A stretch of DNA of 32,609 bases from Bacteroidaceae bacterium (GTDB lineage: Bacteria; Bacteroidota; Bacteroidia; Bacteroidales; Barnesiellaceae_A), in NCBI GenBank assembly GCA_017522135.1, contig JAFXAB010000027.1:1-32609 (forward strand). Reading direction: 5' to 3'. A program made the position numbers and the translations under genes. Shown piece after piece: positions 16,541-24,656 of this stretch (its first letter is position 1; every line of letters begins with the position of its first letter). Under the pieces are notes generated by a model that ran no database searches, was not told the DNA's origin, and was given only the letters and a program-made list of their open reading frames with translations.

Positions 16541-18535
16541 ATGAAACACTTGCTCCTCTCCTTTGTTTTCTGCATCGCCACCCTGCTATCGTATGCCCAT
16601 GCACACGAGCCCAACGACACCATTGCACACTCCCTCGACGAAGTATCGGTCGTGAGTTTCTATCGTGTCAATCTGCGCACAGGCACTACCCTCTCGCGCG
16701 ACGACATCACCATACAAAACAAAGGACAAGAGCCATCGTTCATCATGGCTCGCATGCCTTCGGTCTTTGCCTATAGCGACACAGGCAACGAGTATGGCTA
16801 CTCATACTTTCGCATGCGAGGTATGGATCAGACACGCATCAACATCACCCTCGATGGAATGCCTCTCAACGATGGCGAGGATATGGGCGTATATTTCTCC
16901 AACTTCCCCGACCTGCTCTCAAGCATGCACTCTATCAAAGTAGAAAATGGTGCAAGCATTGCCAATAACGGTGCTGCAGGATACGCCGGCAGTGTCAACT
17001 TTGAGTCTATCAACCTCGAGCGCGACACCACATCAAGTGCCTATGCCGGATATGGAAGTTTCAACACACTCAAGGTGGGTGCCGAATACAATACCGGTCG
17101 AAAGGGCAACTTTGCCGGTCACTTCAAGGTGACACACCAGCAGAGCGATGGTTTCCGCGAACATGCCTACAACAATGCTCAGTCGGCATTTGTCAAGTTG
17201 GGGTGGTACATCGCGCCTCAACACAAACTCGACTTGCTCTCGTTCATCGGACAGTCGCGCAACGGCATGGCATGGATAGGTGCATCGGCTCAAGAACTGT
17301 TGCAAAGCCCCTCTACCAATGGTTGCAGCGAAGCAGAAATAGACCATTACATACAGAATATCAATAAGTTGCAATACCAAGGCATGCTCAGTGACAACAT
17401 ATCCCTCACAGCTGCAGCCTACTACAACTATGCCGATGGATACTACACATTTGACATCGACAACTACATGATAAAGGTGTACGACCCTGCTTGGCAGCAC
17501 ACAGGCGAGATAGACCGATACGACCAACGGTTTCACTACATAGGTGGTAACATAGCCGCCAAGTTTTACCTCACCCCCTTTGAGATTACCACAGGCATCA
17601 ACGCCTCTACTTTCAACCGCCGGCACGTAGGAAGCAACAACCTGCAAGAAGAGTTGCTATGGGACAACACAGGCTACAAAAACGACATAAGCGCATTTGT
17701 CAAAGGGTCATATACCTACCGCCGACTCACCATTGGGGCCAATATTCAATACCGTCATGCCGACTTCGACTATCGTGGCGACAAGCCTTTTGAACGCATC
17801 AATTGGGACTTTATCAATTGGTCGGGCAACATGCGCTGGCAGTTCAACAACCACCATGCCATCTACGCAAGCGCCACTCAGACTCACCGTGAGCCCACTC
17901 GCAGCGATATGTTTGGTGGCGAAGAGAACTTTACCACACTCTACACCACACAAGCCGAGAGTGTAACAGACTACGAGTTGGGATACAATATCACACTGAG
18001 CAACTTCACCACCAACATCAACCTCTACTACATGGACTTTGCCAACGAACTTATTCTCAACGGAGCCATGGGCACAAACGGTCAACCCATTCATGTCAAC
18101 GCCGCGCAAAGTTACCGTACAGGTGTCGAGTTGTCGGTGCAATACTACCCCATCAAGAACTTGCGACTAGCCAACAACAGCAGCTACTCTATCAACCAAG
18201 TAGAGCATGAGGATGAGACACTCACCCACATCCTCAGCCCCACATGGTTGGTCAACCAAGAGATTGCTTACAACATTGCGGGGTTCGACATAAGTCTATC
18301 CATGCGCTACCGCAGTGCCATGTACTTCGACCTTACCAATCTATACTCTATCACCCCCTCATTGCGATTTAACGCATCGGTAGCCTACACCTATCGCAAC
18401 ATTACTGCCGGAATACACCTCAACAACATCTTCAATGAGCGCAGCTACTCCAACGGCATGATGGGTGCTACAGCCCCGCTCTACTTCATCGACTCGCCCC
18501 GCAACTTCTGGGTCGACGTCAGAGTAAGGTTTTAA
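16541..18535 (+). CDS. TonB-dependent outer-membrane receptor
   Basis: 664-residue TonB-dependent receptor. A signal peptide (to about residue 22, ending AHA) is followed by a plug domain. The plug shows the usual FRMRGMDQTRINITLDGMPLN-type segment near 90-110 and VENGASIANNGAAGYAGSVNF near 130-150. A 22-strand barrel follows and ends in the aromatic DVRVRF. There is no N-terminal carboxypeptidase-like domain and no SusD-like partner next door, so it resembles iron-complex or vitamin receptors more than SusC. The ligand cannot be told from the sequence. It starts 10 bases after the small acidic gene and so belongs to the radical SAM operon. Confidence 0.93.
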   Translation: MKHLLLSFVFCIATLLSYAHAHEPNDTIAHSLDEVSVVSFYRVNLRTGTTLSRDDITIQNKGQEPSFIMARMPSVFAYSDTGNEYGYSYFRMRGMDQTRINITLDGMPLNDGEDMGVYFSNFPDLLSSMHSIKVENGASIANNGAAGYAGSVNFESINLERDTTSSAYAGYGSFNTLKVGAEYNTGRKGNFAGHFKVTHQQSDGFREHAYNNAQSAFVKLGWYIAPQHKLDLLSFIGQSRNGMAWIGASAQELLQSPSTNGCSEAEIDHYIQNINKLQYQGMLSDNISLTAAAYYNYADGYYTFDIDNYMIKVYDPAWQHTGEIDRYDQRFHYIGGNIAAKFYLTPFEITTGINASTFNRRHVGSNNLQEELLWDNTGYKNDISAFVKGSYTYRRLTIGANIQYRHADFDYRGDKPFERINWDFINWSGNMRWQFNNHHAIYASATQTHREPTRSDMFGGEENFTTLYTTQAESVTDYELGYNITLSNFTTNINLYYMDFANELILNGAMGTNGQPIHVNAAQSYRTGVELSVQYYPIKNLRLANNSSYSINQVEHEDETLTHILSPTWLVNQEIAYNIAGFDISLSMRYRSAMYFDLTNLYSITPSLRFNASVAYTYRNITAGIHLNNIFNERSYSNGMMGATAPLYFIDSPRNFWVDVRVRF

Positions 18536-18607
18536 TCCACCAAAATATTGAAATCAATCTAATCTAACACAAAATAGGTTAAAATCAAACATTTATGCGT
18601 AAAAAGA

Positions 18608-18638
18608 TTGTTTTTGACGAATATTATCTTTTTATTTG
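18608..18638 (+). promoter_or_regulatory. Candidate promoter of the first barrel gene
   Basis: TTG at 18608-18610, a 20-base spacer and TTTATTTG at 18631-18638 match the consensus with one mismatch. The ATG at 18680 lies 41 bases downstream. Confidence 0.5.
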
Positions 18639-18679
18639 CGATAGAAACATTTCTTTAACCAACTAAACACACATTGCAC

Positions 18680-19375
18680 ATGAAAAGAATCATTACACTC
18701 ATGCTTATAGCTATATGTAGCATAAGCATTGCCTCGGCACAGAGGATTACCACCGTCTACCTCAACAATGGTAGCATTATTAAAGGCGAATTGGTAGAGT
18801 ACGCCCCCGGCGAGAAGCTCTCGATACAAACAGCCGACGGCAGTATATTTGTATATAATCCCGACGAAATAAAAAGCCTCGAATTACCCGCAACAACCAC
18901 CAATGCCGAAGTGACAAACAAGCACATGGCACCTCGTGGCTATCGCGGTTTTGTAGAGTTTTCGCCACACTTTTTGGGCAATTTTGCCTTTGATTTGCAC
19001 ACCATCCATGGTTATCAATTCAAACACGGACTCTTTGTGGGTGGTGGTATAGGTTATTATCTCCGATTTGACAATCTCTATACACAGTATCTTCCGGTAT
19101 ATGCGGCAATACAAAGCAACGTTGGCGAGAAATTGGCCCAATTCACCTATGGTGGTCGTTTAGGTTTTGTTGTATATTCCAAGTTTAATTACATAAACAG
19201 TGTAGGTCAATCGGAGCTTGTTGAAGGATTCTACGGATATTATGGACAGTTCAACTTGGGTCTTCGTTTGGGTTTCTCTCAAGATTTTGCCATGAGTATC
19301 AAGCCCGAAACCGAGTTGATGATAGGCGGAGGTATCCATATCAATTTAGGCCTGAAAATAGGTTTTGAGTTCTAA
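18680..19375 (+). CDS. Outer-membrane beta-barrel protein with N-terminal Sm-like domain (paralogue 1)
   Basis: 231-residue exported protein. A signal peptide ends near ASAQ. A ~45-residue all-beta segment follows (VYLNNGSIIKGEL then DGSIFVYNPDEIKSL). This pattern is common at the N-terminus of Bacteroidetes envelope proteins and looks Sm/SH3-like. The rest is a predicted 8-stranded barrel that begins with GYRGFVEF and ends with the aromatic IGFEF. The ATG at 18680 is preferred over an in-frame TTG at 18674. It is closely related to the next gene, 18 bases away, and to 20366-20947. Function unknown. Confidence 0.82.
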   Translation: MKRIITLMLIAICSISIASAQRITTVYLNNGSIIKGELVEYAPGEKLSIQTADGSIFVYNPDEIKSLELPATTTNAEVTNKHMAPRGYRGFVEFSPHFLGNFAFDLHTIHGYQFKHGLFVGGGIGYYLRFDNLYTQYLPVYAAIQSNVGEKLAQFTYGGRLGFVVYSKFNYINSVGQSELVEGFYGYYGQFNLGLRLGFSQDFAMSIKPETELMIGGGIHINLGLKIGFEF

Positions 19376-19393
19376 CAATTAACACATCGCATC

Positions 19394-20104
19394 ATGAAAA
19401 GAATTATCACATTAATGACAGTCATGGCTTGTTTCATAGGCATAGCCTCGGCTCAAGATATTGTATACCTCAACAATGGTAGTATCATCAAAGGAGAGTT
19501 GACCGAGATCATCCTCAACGAGAAAGTCTCTATCAAGACACAAGATGGCAGCTTATTTGTATTCAGTGCTTCGGAAGTGAAGAGTGTAGGCAAAGACCAA
19601 GATTACATTTCTACCCGAGCAACCGAAACCCGATATATCGCTCCCACCGGTTATCGTGGATTTGTCGACATCACTGCGTTCAGCCTTTCGGCCCAAAAAG
19701 CACTATCATTCAAAGTCTCGACAACTCATGGTTATCAATTCAATCAATACGCTTTTCTGGGAGGTGGTGTAGGATTGGATTTAAGTTATTCGGCCAACAA
19801 TGCATTTTCTATTCCGGTATTTGCCGAGTACCGTGGCAATGCCGGTAAAGGTTCTGTACAATTTACCTACGGAGCGCGATTGGGTATGGAGTACGGCACA
19901 TACTACGAAACTATTTACGATGAAGTAGCCATTACAGTAACCGACGTATTCACAGCAGGTTTAGGAGTATATTCGGGTTTACGCATTGGTATGCGCATTG
20001 CCTACTCACCTCATTTTGCCTTCAACATTTCATCCATGACAACCCTCACCTTAGGCGCATTTTCCGATTTTGCTACCGGACTCAGCATAGGATTTGAGTT
20101 CTGA
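19394..20104 (+). CDS. Outer-membrane beta-barrel protein with N-terminal Sm-like domain (paralogue 2)
   Basis: 236-residue paralogue of the preceding gene with the same plan: signal peptide (MKRIITLM to ASAQ), Sm-like segment (VYLNNGSIIKGEL, DGSLFVFSASEVKS), then barrel strands beginning GYRGFVDI and ending IGFEF. The conserved THGYQFNQYAFLGGGVG block matches its neighbours. It starts 18 bases after paralogue 1 and is probably in the same transcript. A stem-loop follows its stop. Function unknown. Confidence 0.82.
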   Translation: MKRIITLMTVMACFIGIASAQDIVYLNNGSIIKGELTEIILNEKVSIKTQDGSLFVFSASEVKSVGKDQDYISTRATETRYIAPTGYRGFVDITAFSLSAQKALSFKVSTTHGYQFNQYAFLGGGVGLDLSYSANNAFSIPVFAEYRGNAGKGSVQFTYGARLGMEYGTYYETIYDEVAITVTDVFTAGLGVYSGLRIGMRIAYSPHFAFNISSMTTLTLGAFSDFATGLSIGFEF

Positions 20105-20125
20105 TACACACCCTCATCCATACCG

Positions 20126-20169
20126 CGAAGCGCAACACCATCGTCACAACCGATAGTCGTTGCGCTTCG
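20126..20169 (+). terminator. Stem-loop after paralogue 2, likely terminator
   Basis: CGAAGCGCAAC (20126-20136) pairs perfectly with GTTGCGCTTCG (20159-20169). Inside, ATCG and CGAT form a second short stem. Only a weak T-rich stretch follows, so it may stabilise the transcript end rather than terminate by itself. Confidence 0.6.
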
Positions 20170-20282
20170 TTGTATATACCGGCACACATTAAGCAAACAG
20201 TTTGAATCAAACCGACACACTTGTCAAAAAGCCAACACTCAATACCATTATTGATTATTTTGACAATATTTTTAATAAAATA

Positions 20283-20314
20283 TTTGTCAGTTTGAAAGTT
20301 ATTATATTAATTTG
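20283..20314 (+). promoter_or_regulatory. Promoter of paralogue 3
   Basis: TTTG at 20283-20286, a 20-base spacer and TTAATTTG at 20307-20314 match the consensus with one mismatch. This supports separate transcription of the third barrel gene. Confidence 0.6.
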
Positions 20315-20365
20315 CAAAACATAAAGAACTACAACACATTTTTTGTAAACCAATTTTGAAAATCA

Positions 20366-20947
20366 ATGAAAAAACTTCTAATATTTGCGCTATTGATAAC
20401 ATGTTTTGCTACAATGGTAGAGGCACACGAAGTAGTAAAAATCAAGAATGACAGTGTTGGATACTACGACAACACACCCAAGAGAAACCTTGCACCCAAG
20501 GGTTATCGCGGATATGTAGACTACACCCCGCTTACTGCCACATTCATCAACGAGGGTATTGCGGGCAACATCACCACCACACACGGCTACCAATTCAATC
20601 ACAACCACTTTGCCGGAATAGGTGTCGGATTTCACATCAATCTTGGCAACCAAGGATTGGGTGTTGCCATACCCGTTTATGCCGCCTACAAAGGTAATTG
20701 GGGCAAAAAACTTGCTCAACTCACCTACGGAGCACGTGCAGGCGTTGCCTATGCCGACTATGGCAACTTCAACAGCGAAACAAGCACACACAACGGAACA
20801 GCCACCCTCGCCTATTTCAATGCAAGCATCGGACTCCGATTGGGCATCAGTCGCTATTTTGCCATCAATATCACCCCCGAGGTCGACCTCTTTACCGGCC
20901 GATACAGCATAGCCGGTGTGGGCTTGCGCATAGGTATAGAGTTTTGA
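20366..20947 (+). CDS. Outer-membrane beta-barrel protein lacking the Sm-like domain (paralogue 3)
   Basis: 193-residue exported protein related to the two preceding barrels. It shares LAPKGYRGYVDYTP, THGYQFNHNHFAGIGVG, QLTYGARAGV and the terminal IGIEF. The signal peptide (to about residue 20, VEAHE) leads almost directly into the barrel, so the Sm-like segment is missing and replaced by about 20 residues. It has its own promoter at 20283-20314. Function unknown. Confidence 0.8.
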   Translation: MKKLLIFALLITCFATMVEAHEVVKIKNDSVGYYDNTPKRNLAPKGYRGYVDYTPLTATFINEGIAGNITTTHGYQFNHNHFAGIGVGFHINLGNQGLGVAIPVYAAYKGNWGKKLAQLTYGARAGVAYADYGNFNSETSTHNGTATLAYFNASIGLRLGISRYFAINITPEVDLFTGRYSIAGVGLRIGIEF

Positions 20948-20982
20948 GAACTTACATTATTCCCATAAACTTAATTTATGTT

Positions 20983-21330
20983 TCAGCACCTATATACATA
21001 GTTATTATACAGCCAATCGATATTTTTTTTCGATACTTCAACATCTATAGATTGTAGCTTAGACACCGATACTAAATTATTGGAATACCTTGAAAGGTAG
21101 TTAATTACACTCTCTGAATTTATCAATTCATTTTTTGACAAAGTCCTTATCATTTTGCTTACAAAAGCATATTCTTTCTCCGTAAACAAACTTTTAAGAA
21201 GTTTTAACTTCTTTTCCGAATAGCGCACTTTAAATTGTCTACCATCATATATAATTATACCCAGACTGATACGCTCCGAAATTTCGGGTCTTATTTCCCC
21301 AAATATGACACTATATCTCAATTTACTCAT
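20983..21330 (-). CDS. DUF3037-like protein, partner of HipA-like kinase
   Basis: 115-residue protein whose N-terminus (YSVIFGEIRPEISERISLGIII) fits the DUF3037 family as I remember it. It has no transmembrane or catalytic motif. Its start overlaps the end of the HipA-like gene by 8 bases (ATGAGTAA contains both start and stop), a strong sign of coupled translation and joint function. HipA-like plus DUF3037 pairs recur in bacterial genomes, with no role known to me. The region is distinctly AT-rich against its neighbours, suggesting transfer. Confidence 0.75.
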   Translation of the reverse strand: MSKLRYSVIFGEIRPEISERISLGIIIYDGRQFKVRYSEKKLKLLKSLFTEKEYAFVSKMIRTLSKNELINSESVINYLSRYSNNLVSVSKLQSIDVEVSKKNIDWLYNNYVYRC

Positions 21331-22126
21331 ACAAATTATCCTTTAAACATTGTATATAATTATCCCACACCTTTTCAACCCACTCCGAATCCAAAATTTG
21401 TGAGATCTTATTGGAAACTATTTTATCATCAATACACCATTCAACAGGAATAGTTTTTAATATCAATTTAACGACACCTTTGCACCCGTCAAGCGCATCT
21501 ATATAATATTCCTTCAATCCAAGCGCACAACGCATTATAACCTCATTCTCATATACTTCTTTATACTGCTTAAAAACCTCTGAATATAAAATCGAATCCG
21601 TTTGGGTCAATAATGACATAGGGTAGTTAAAACTTGATGTATTAAATATACCTCCATAATCTATCGATACAAATTCATCAGTTTTCAAATCATATAAGAG
21701 ATTAGCATTATTATAAGTGCGGTCTTCATTGGACATCCAAAAATCAAACAAAGCTATCTTTAATAGTTGAACCAAAGTCTCTTTGGATTTTTTCACAAAC
21801 GCATAGGTTGTGTGGGTTATATCAAATACGCTCGACAATTTCATATAACCTACCGCCGGAGATTGGCTTATGTACTTAGATCCTTGCAGACTATTCCAGT
21901 GCTCCCTCTTTATCCGCACCAAGTTCATTTGCGGAGACGATATACTCCAATTCTTTATCATATACGCACCTATCAATTCACATACCAATTTGTGCGCAGA
22001 AGAAGGTGTTCGCATATATTTGCATATATAGTCATTCCTATCCGAACATCTAACTAAAACAGGCATTTCTCCCGTTTCATACTGTTTTGAAATTTGCTCA
22101 ATGCTATATATCTCCTTAATACTCAT
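21323..22126 (-). CDS. HipA-like kinase-domain protein
   Basis: 267-residue protein of the stand-alone HipA-like kinase type (HipA_2). A candidate ATP-binding lysine is in YICKY (Lys36). The catalytic-loop equivalent is NEDRTYNNANLL (Asp135, Asn142), and the DFG-like metal motif is SIDYGGIF (Asp156). The HipA N-terminal subdomain and any HipB-type helix-turn-helix antitoxin gene are absent, so this is not a classical hipBA module. It is followed, with an 8-base overlap, by the DUF3037-like gene. The start ATG at 22126 lies 19 bases after a good -7 box. The target of the kinase, if active, is unknown. Confidence 0.78.
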   Translation of the reverse strand: MSIKEIYSIEQISKQYETGEMPVLVRCSDRNDYICKYMRTPSSAHKLVCELIGAYMIKNWSISSPQMNLVRIKREHWNSLQGSKYISQSPAVGYMKLSSVFDITHTTYAFVKKSKETLVQLLKIALFDFWMSNEDRTYNNANLLYDLKTDEFVSIDYGGIFNTSSFNYPMSLLTQTDSILYSEVFKQYKEVYENEVIMRCALGLKEYYIDALDGCKGVVKLILKTIPVEWCIDDKIVSNKISQILDSEWVEKVWDNYIQCLKDNLYE

Positions 22127-22145
22127 AATATCTCTATATAATATA

Positions 22146-22153
22146 CAAATATA
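22146..22153 (-). promoter_or_regulatory. -7 box of the HipA-like/DUF3037 operon
   Basis: TATATTTG on the minus strand is a perfect TAnnTTTG match 19 bases upstream of the ATG at 22126. No clear -33 box is seen in the AT-rich upstream sequence. Confidence 0.6.
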
Positions 22154-22357
22154 TTCTTTTTATCCTTAACATAAAAATATTTTGCAATATTTATATTTTC
22201 ATATTAAATCATTAGTTTAGTATAAAAATTAACAAAAACAGTTTGAAATTATAATGAGCTCCACAATGAATAATACAATAAAGAGCATAATAAAGAATCC
22301 ATTTTTCGAAAATAAAAATTATATATCATAACACACATCTTTTCACGCAAAAAATCG

Positions 22358-22365
22358 TAACTTTG
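22358..22365 (+). promoter_or_regulatory. -7 box of the tgt operon
   Basis: TAACTTTG is a perfect TAnnTTTG match 25 bases before the tgt ATG. No good -33 box is visible. The rest of 22154-22357 is very AT-rich with no recognisable feature. Confidence 0.6.
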
Positions 22366-22390
22366 TAGTTTAAAATTTTCAGTCAATAAG

Positions 22391-23521
22391 ATGGATTTTA
22401 CACTACAATATACAGCCCAAGGAACCAATGCCCGCGCCGGTATCATCAAGACCGACCATGGCGAGATAATGACGCCCATATTTATGCCCGTAGGCACTGT
22501 GGGTGCAGTCAAAGCAGTACACATGCGCGAGGTGCGCGATGACATCAAAGCCCAGATTATCTTGGGCAACACCTATCACCTCTATCTTCGCCCGGGCTTG
22601 GAGATACTGCAACGTGCCGGAGGACTTCACAAATTCAACGGTTGGGAACGCCCCATACTCACCGACAGTGGCGGTTTTCAAGTATTCTCTCTATCCGATA
22701 TACGCAAGCTAACCGAGGAAGGAGCTCACTTCCGATCGCATATCGACGGCTCGAAACACCTTTTCACCCCCGAGAACAACGTCGATACACAACGCATTAT
22801 AGGTGCCGACATCATGATGGCTCTCGATGAGTGCACTCCCGGCGATGCCGATTATAGCTACGCCAAGAAATCTTTGGCACTGACTCAACGCTGGCTCACC
22901 CGTGGATGGAAACGATACAACGAAACCGAAGGTCTCTATGGATACAAACAAGCCTACTTCCCTATCGTACAAGGTTGCGTTTACCCCGACTTGCGTCGTG
23001 AAGCCGCCAAGTTTGTCGCCGACCTTGGAGCCGACGGTAATGCCATTGGCGGACTTGCCGTTGGTGAGCCTACCGATAAGATGTACGAGATGATAGAAGT
23101 TGTCAACGACATTCTCCCCACCGACAAGCCTCGCTACCTCATGGGTGTGGGCACACCTGCCAACATACTCGAAGGTATAGATCGTGGTGTGGACATGTTC
23201 GATTGTGTAATGCCCACACGCAACGGCCGCAACGGCATGATTTTCACTTCTCGCGGTATCATGAACATGCGCAACAAAAAATGGGCCGACGACTTCACCC
23301 CGCTCGACGAAGAGGGTACTTCCTACGTAGACATGGCCTATACCAAGGCCTATGTTCGTCACCTATTCATCGCCGACGAGATCTTGGCCATGCAGATTGC
23401 CTCTATTCACAACCTCGCTTTCTACGTGTGGTTGTCGCAAGAAGCTCGCAAGCACATCATCGACGGCACTTTTGCTACATGGAAACGTGAAATGTTGGAG
23501 CGCGTAACCACCCGCTTGTAA
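22391..23521 (+). CDS. tgt: tRNA-guanine transglycosylase
   Basis: 376-residue Tgt, which swaps guanine 34 for preQ1 in tRNAs with GUN anticodons, including the tRNA-Asp of this window. Both catalytic aspartates are present: Asp92 in TDSGGFQVF and Asp271 in DCVMPTRNGRNG. Substrate-binding GGLAVGE is at 220-226. The zinc site of well-studied bacterial Tgt (three Cys plus His) is not conserved. At 308-316, where CxCxxC is expected, the sequence reads EGTSYVDM with no Cys; the partner His340 (SIHNLAFY) remains. From memory other Bacteroidetes Tgt share this loss. It heads a tgt-lptF/G-metG gene run; the permease starts 13 bases after its stop. Confidence 0.95.
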   Translation: MDFTLQYTAQGTNARAGIIKTDHGEIMTPIFMPVGTVGAVKAVHMREVRDDIKAQIILGNTYHLYLRPGLEILQRAGGLHKFNGWERPILTDSGGFQVFSLSDIRKLTEEGAHFRSHIDGSKHLFTPENNVDTQRIIGADIMMALDECTPGDADYSYAKKSLALTQRWLTRGWKRYNETEGLYGYKQAYFPIVQGCVYPDLRREAAKFVADLGADGNAIGGLAVGEPTDKMYEMIEVVNDILPTDKPRYLMGVGTPANILEGIDRGVDMFDCVMPTRNGRNGMIFTSRGIMNMRNKKWADDFTPLDEEGTSYVDMAYTKAYVRHLFIADEILAMQIASIHNLAFYVWLSQEARKHIIDGTFATWKREMLERVTTRL

Positions 23522-23534
23522 TGCTTTGTAAGTA

Positions 23535-24620
23535 ATGAAGTTTAAGAGTCCGTTCAAAATAATCGACTGGTATATCATCAAGAAGTTTCTCGGATCGTAC
23601 TTCTTCTCGATTATACTCATATTGGCTATCACGGTCGTATTCGATACGAATGAGAAACTCGACGCCTTTATGAAAGCACCCTTGCATGCCATCGTTTTCG
23701 ATTATTTTGCCAGCTTCCTACCTTACTTTGCCAACCTATTCAGCCCACTGTTCGTATTTATAGCAGTTATCTTCTTCACATCCAAGATGGCCGGCAACAG
23801 CGAGATAATAGCCATCCTATCGAGTGGAATGAGTTTCAAGCGGCTTTTCATCCCCTATATGTTCTCGGCGGCTATCATTGCATCGCTCAACATTGTTCTC
23901 AGTTGCTACATAATCCCTCCATCCAACATTACACGCATCGAGTTTACCAATACCTATGTACGCAACAAGCGAGTCGATTACGGTAGCAACATACAATTTA
24001 AGGTCGAGCCTAACGTAATAGCCTATATTGCACGATACGACAACAGCAACAAGATGGGATATAGATTTTCGCTCGAAGAATTTGAAGGAAAAACACTCAA
24101 ATCGCGACTCACTGCACAGACTATTTCCTACGACTCGGCCCATCAATGGCACGTAAACAACTACGTCATTCGCAACCTCGATGGCATGCGAGAGACCATT
24201 ACCAAGGGAAGCCGATTGGACACTACTATAAACGTTACACCATCCGACTTCCTTATATCGCCCACCGATTGCGAGACTATGACTTCTCCTCAACTCAAGG
24301 AGTACATTGCACGTCAGCGAGAAAGAGGTGTAGGTAATATCAAAAGCTTCGAAATTGAGTACCACAAACGCTACGCCATGATAGGTGCTGCCTTCATTCT
24401 CACAGCAATAGGCATGTCGCTATCATCGCGCAAAACCAAGGGTGGCATGGGTATAAACATCGGTCTCGGACTCTTGCTCAGTTTCTCCTACATCTTCTTC
24501 TCTACAATTACATCCACCTTTGCCGTTAGTGGTGCTACATCGCCATTCATTGCCATGTGGATACCCAATATATTGTATACCATTATTGCTGTCATCCTAT
24601 ATAGGACAGCACCCAAATAA
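23535..24620 (+). CDS. LptF/LptG family LPS export permease
   Basis: 361-residue membrane protein of the YjgP/YjgQ (LptF/LptG) family, the transmembrane part of the ABC transporter that lifts lipopolysaccharide from the inner membrane. The plan is typical: three N-terminal helices (about 15-120), a periplasmic beta-jellyroll domain (about 130-260) and three C-terminal helices. The N-terminal IIDWYIIKKFLGSYFFS is a family signature. F or G cannot be assigned from this sequence alone. It follows tgt by 13 bases and precedes metG by 36. Confidence 0.92.
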   Translation: MKFKSPFKIIDWYIIKKFLGSYFFSIILILAITVVFDTNEKLDAFMKAPLHAIVFDYFASFLPYFANLFSPLFVFIAVIFFTSKMAGNSEIIAILSSGMSFKRLFIPYMFSAAIIASLNIVLSCYIIPPSNITRIEFTNTYVRNKRVDYGSNIQFKVEPNVIAYIARYDNSNKMGYRFSLEEFEGKTLKSRLTAQTISYDSAHQWHVNNYVIRNLDGMRETITKGSRLDTTINVTPSDFLISPTDCETMTSPQLKEYIARQRERGVGNIKSFEIEYHKRYAMIGAAFILTAIGMSLSSRKTKGGMGINIGLGLLLSFSYIFFSTITSTFAVSGATSPFIAMWIPNILYTIIAVILYRTAPK

Positions 24621-24656
24621 ATAATTTGAAATAATCGACAACAAAAATATAATATT

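Noticed and set aside
21323..22126. Classical hipBA toxin-antitoxin operon
   Set aside because: There is no HipB-like helix-turn-helix gene and the protein lacks the HipA N-terminal subdomain; the partner is DUF3037-like.
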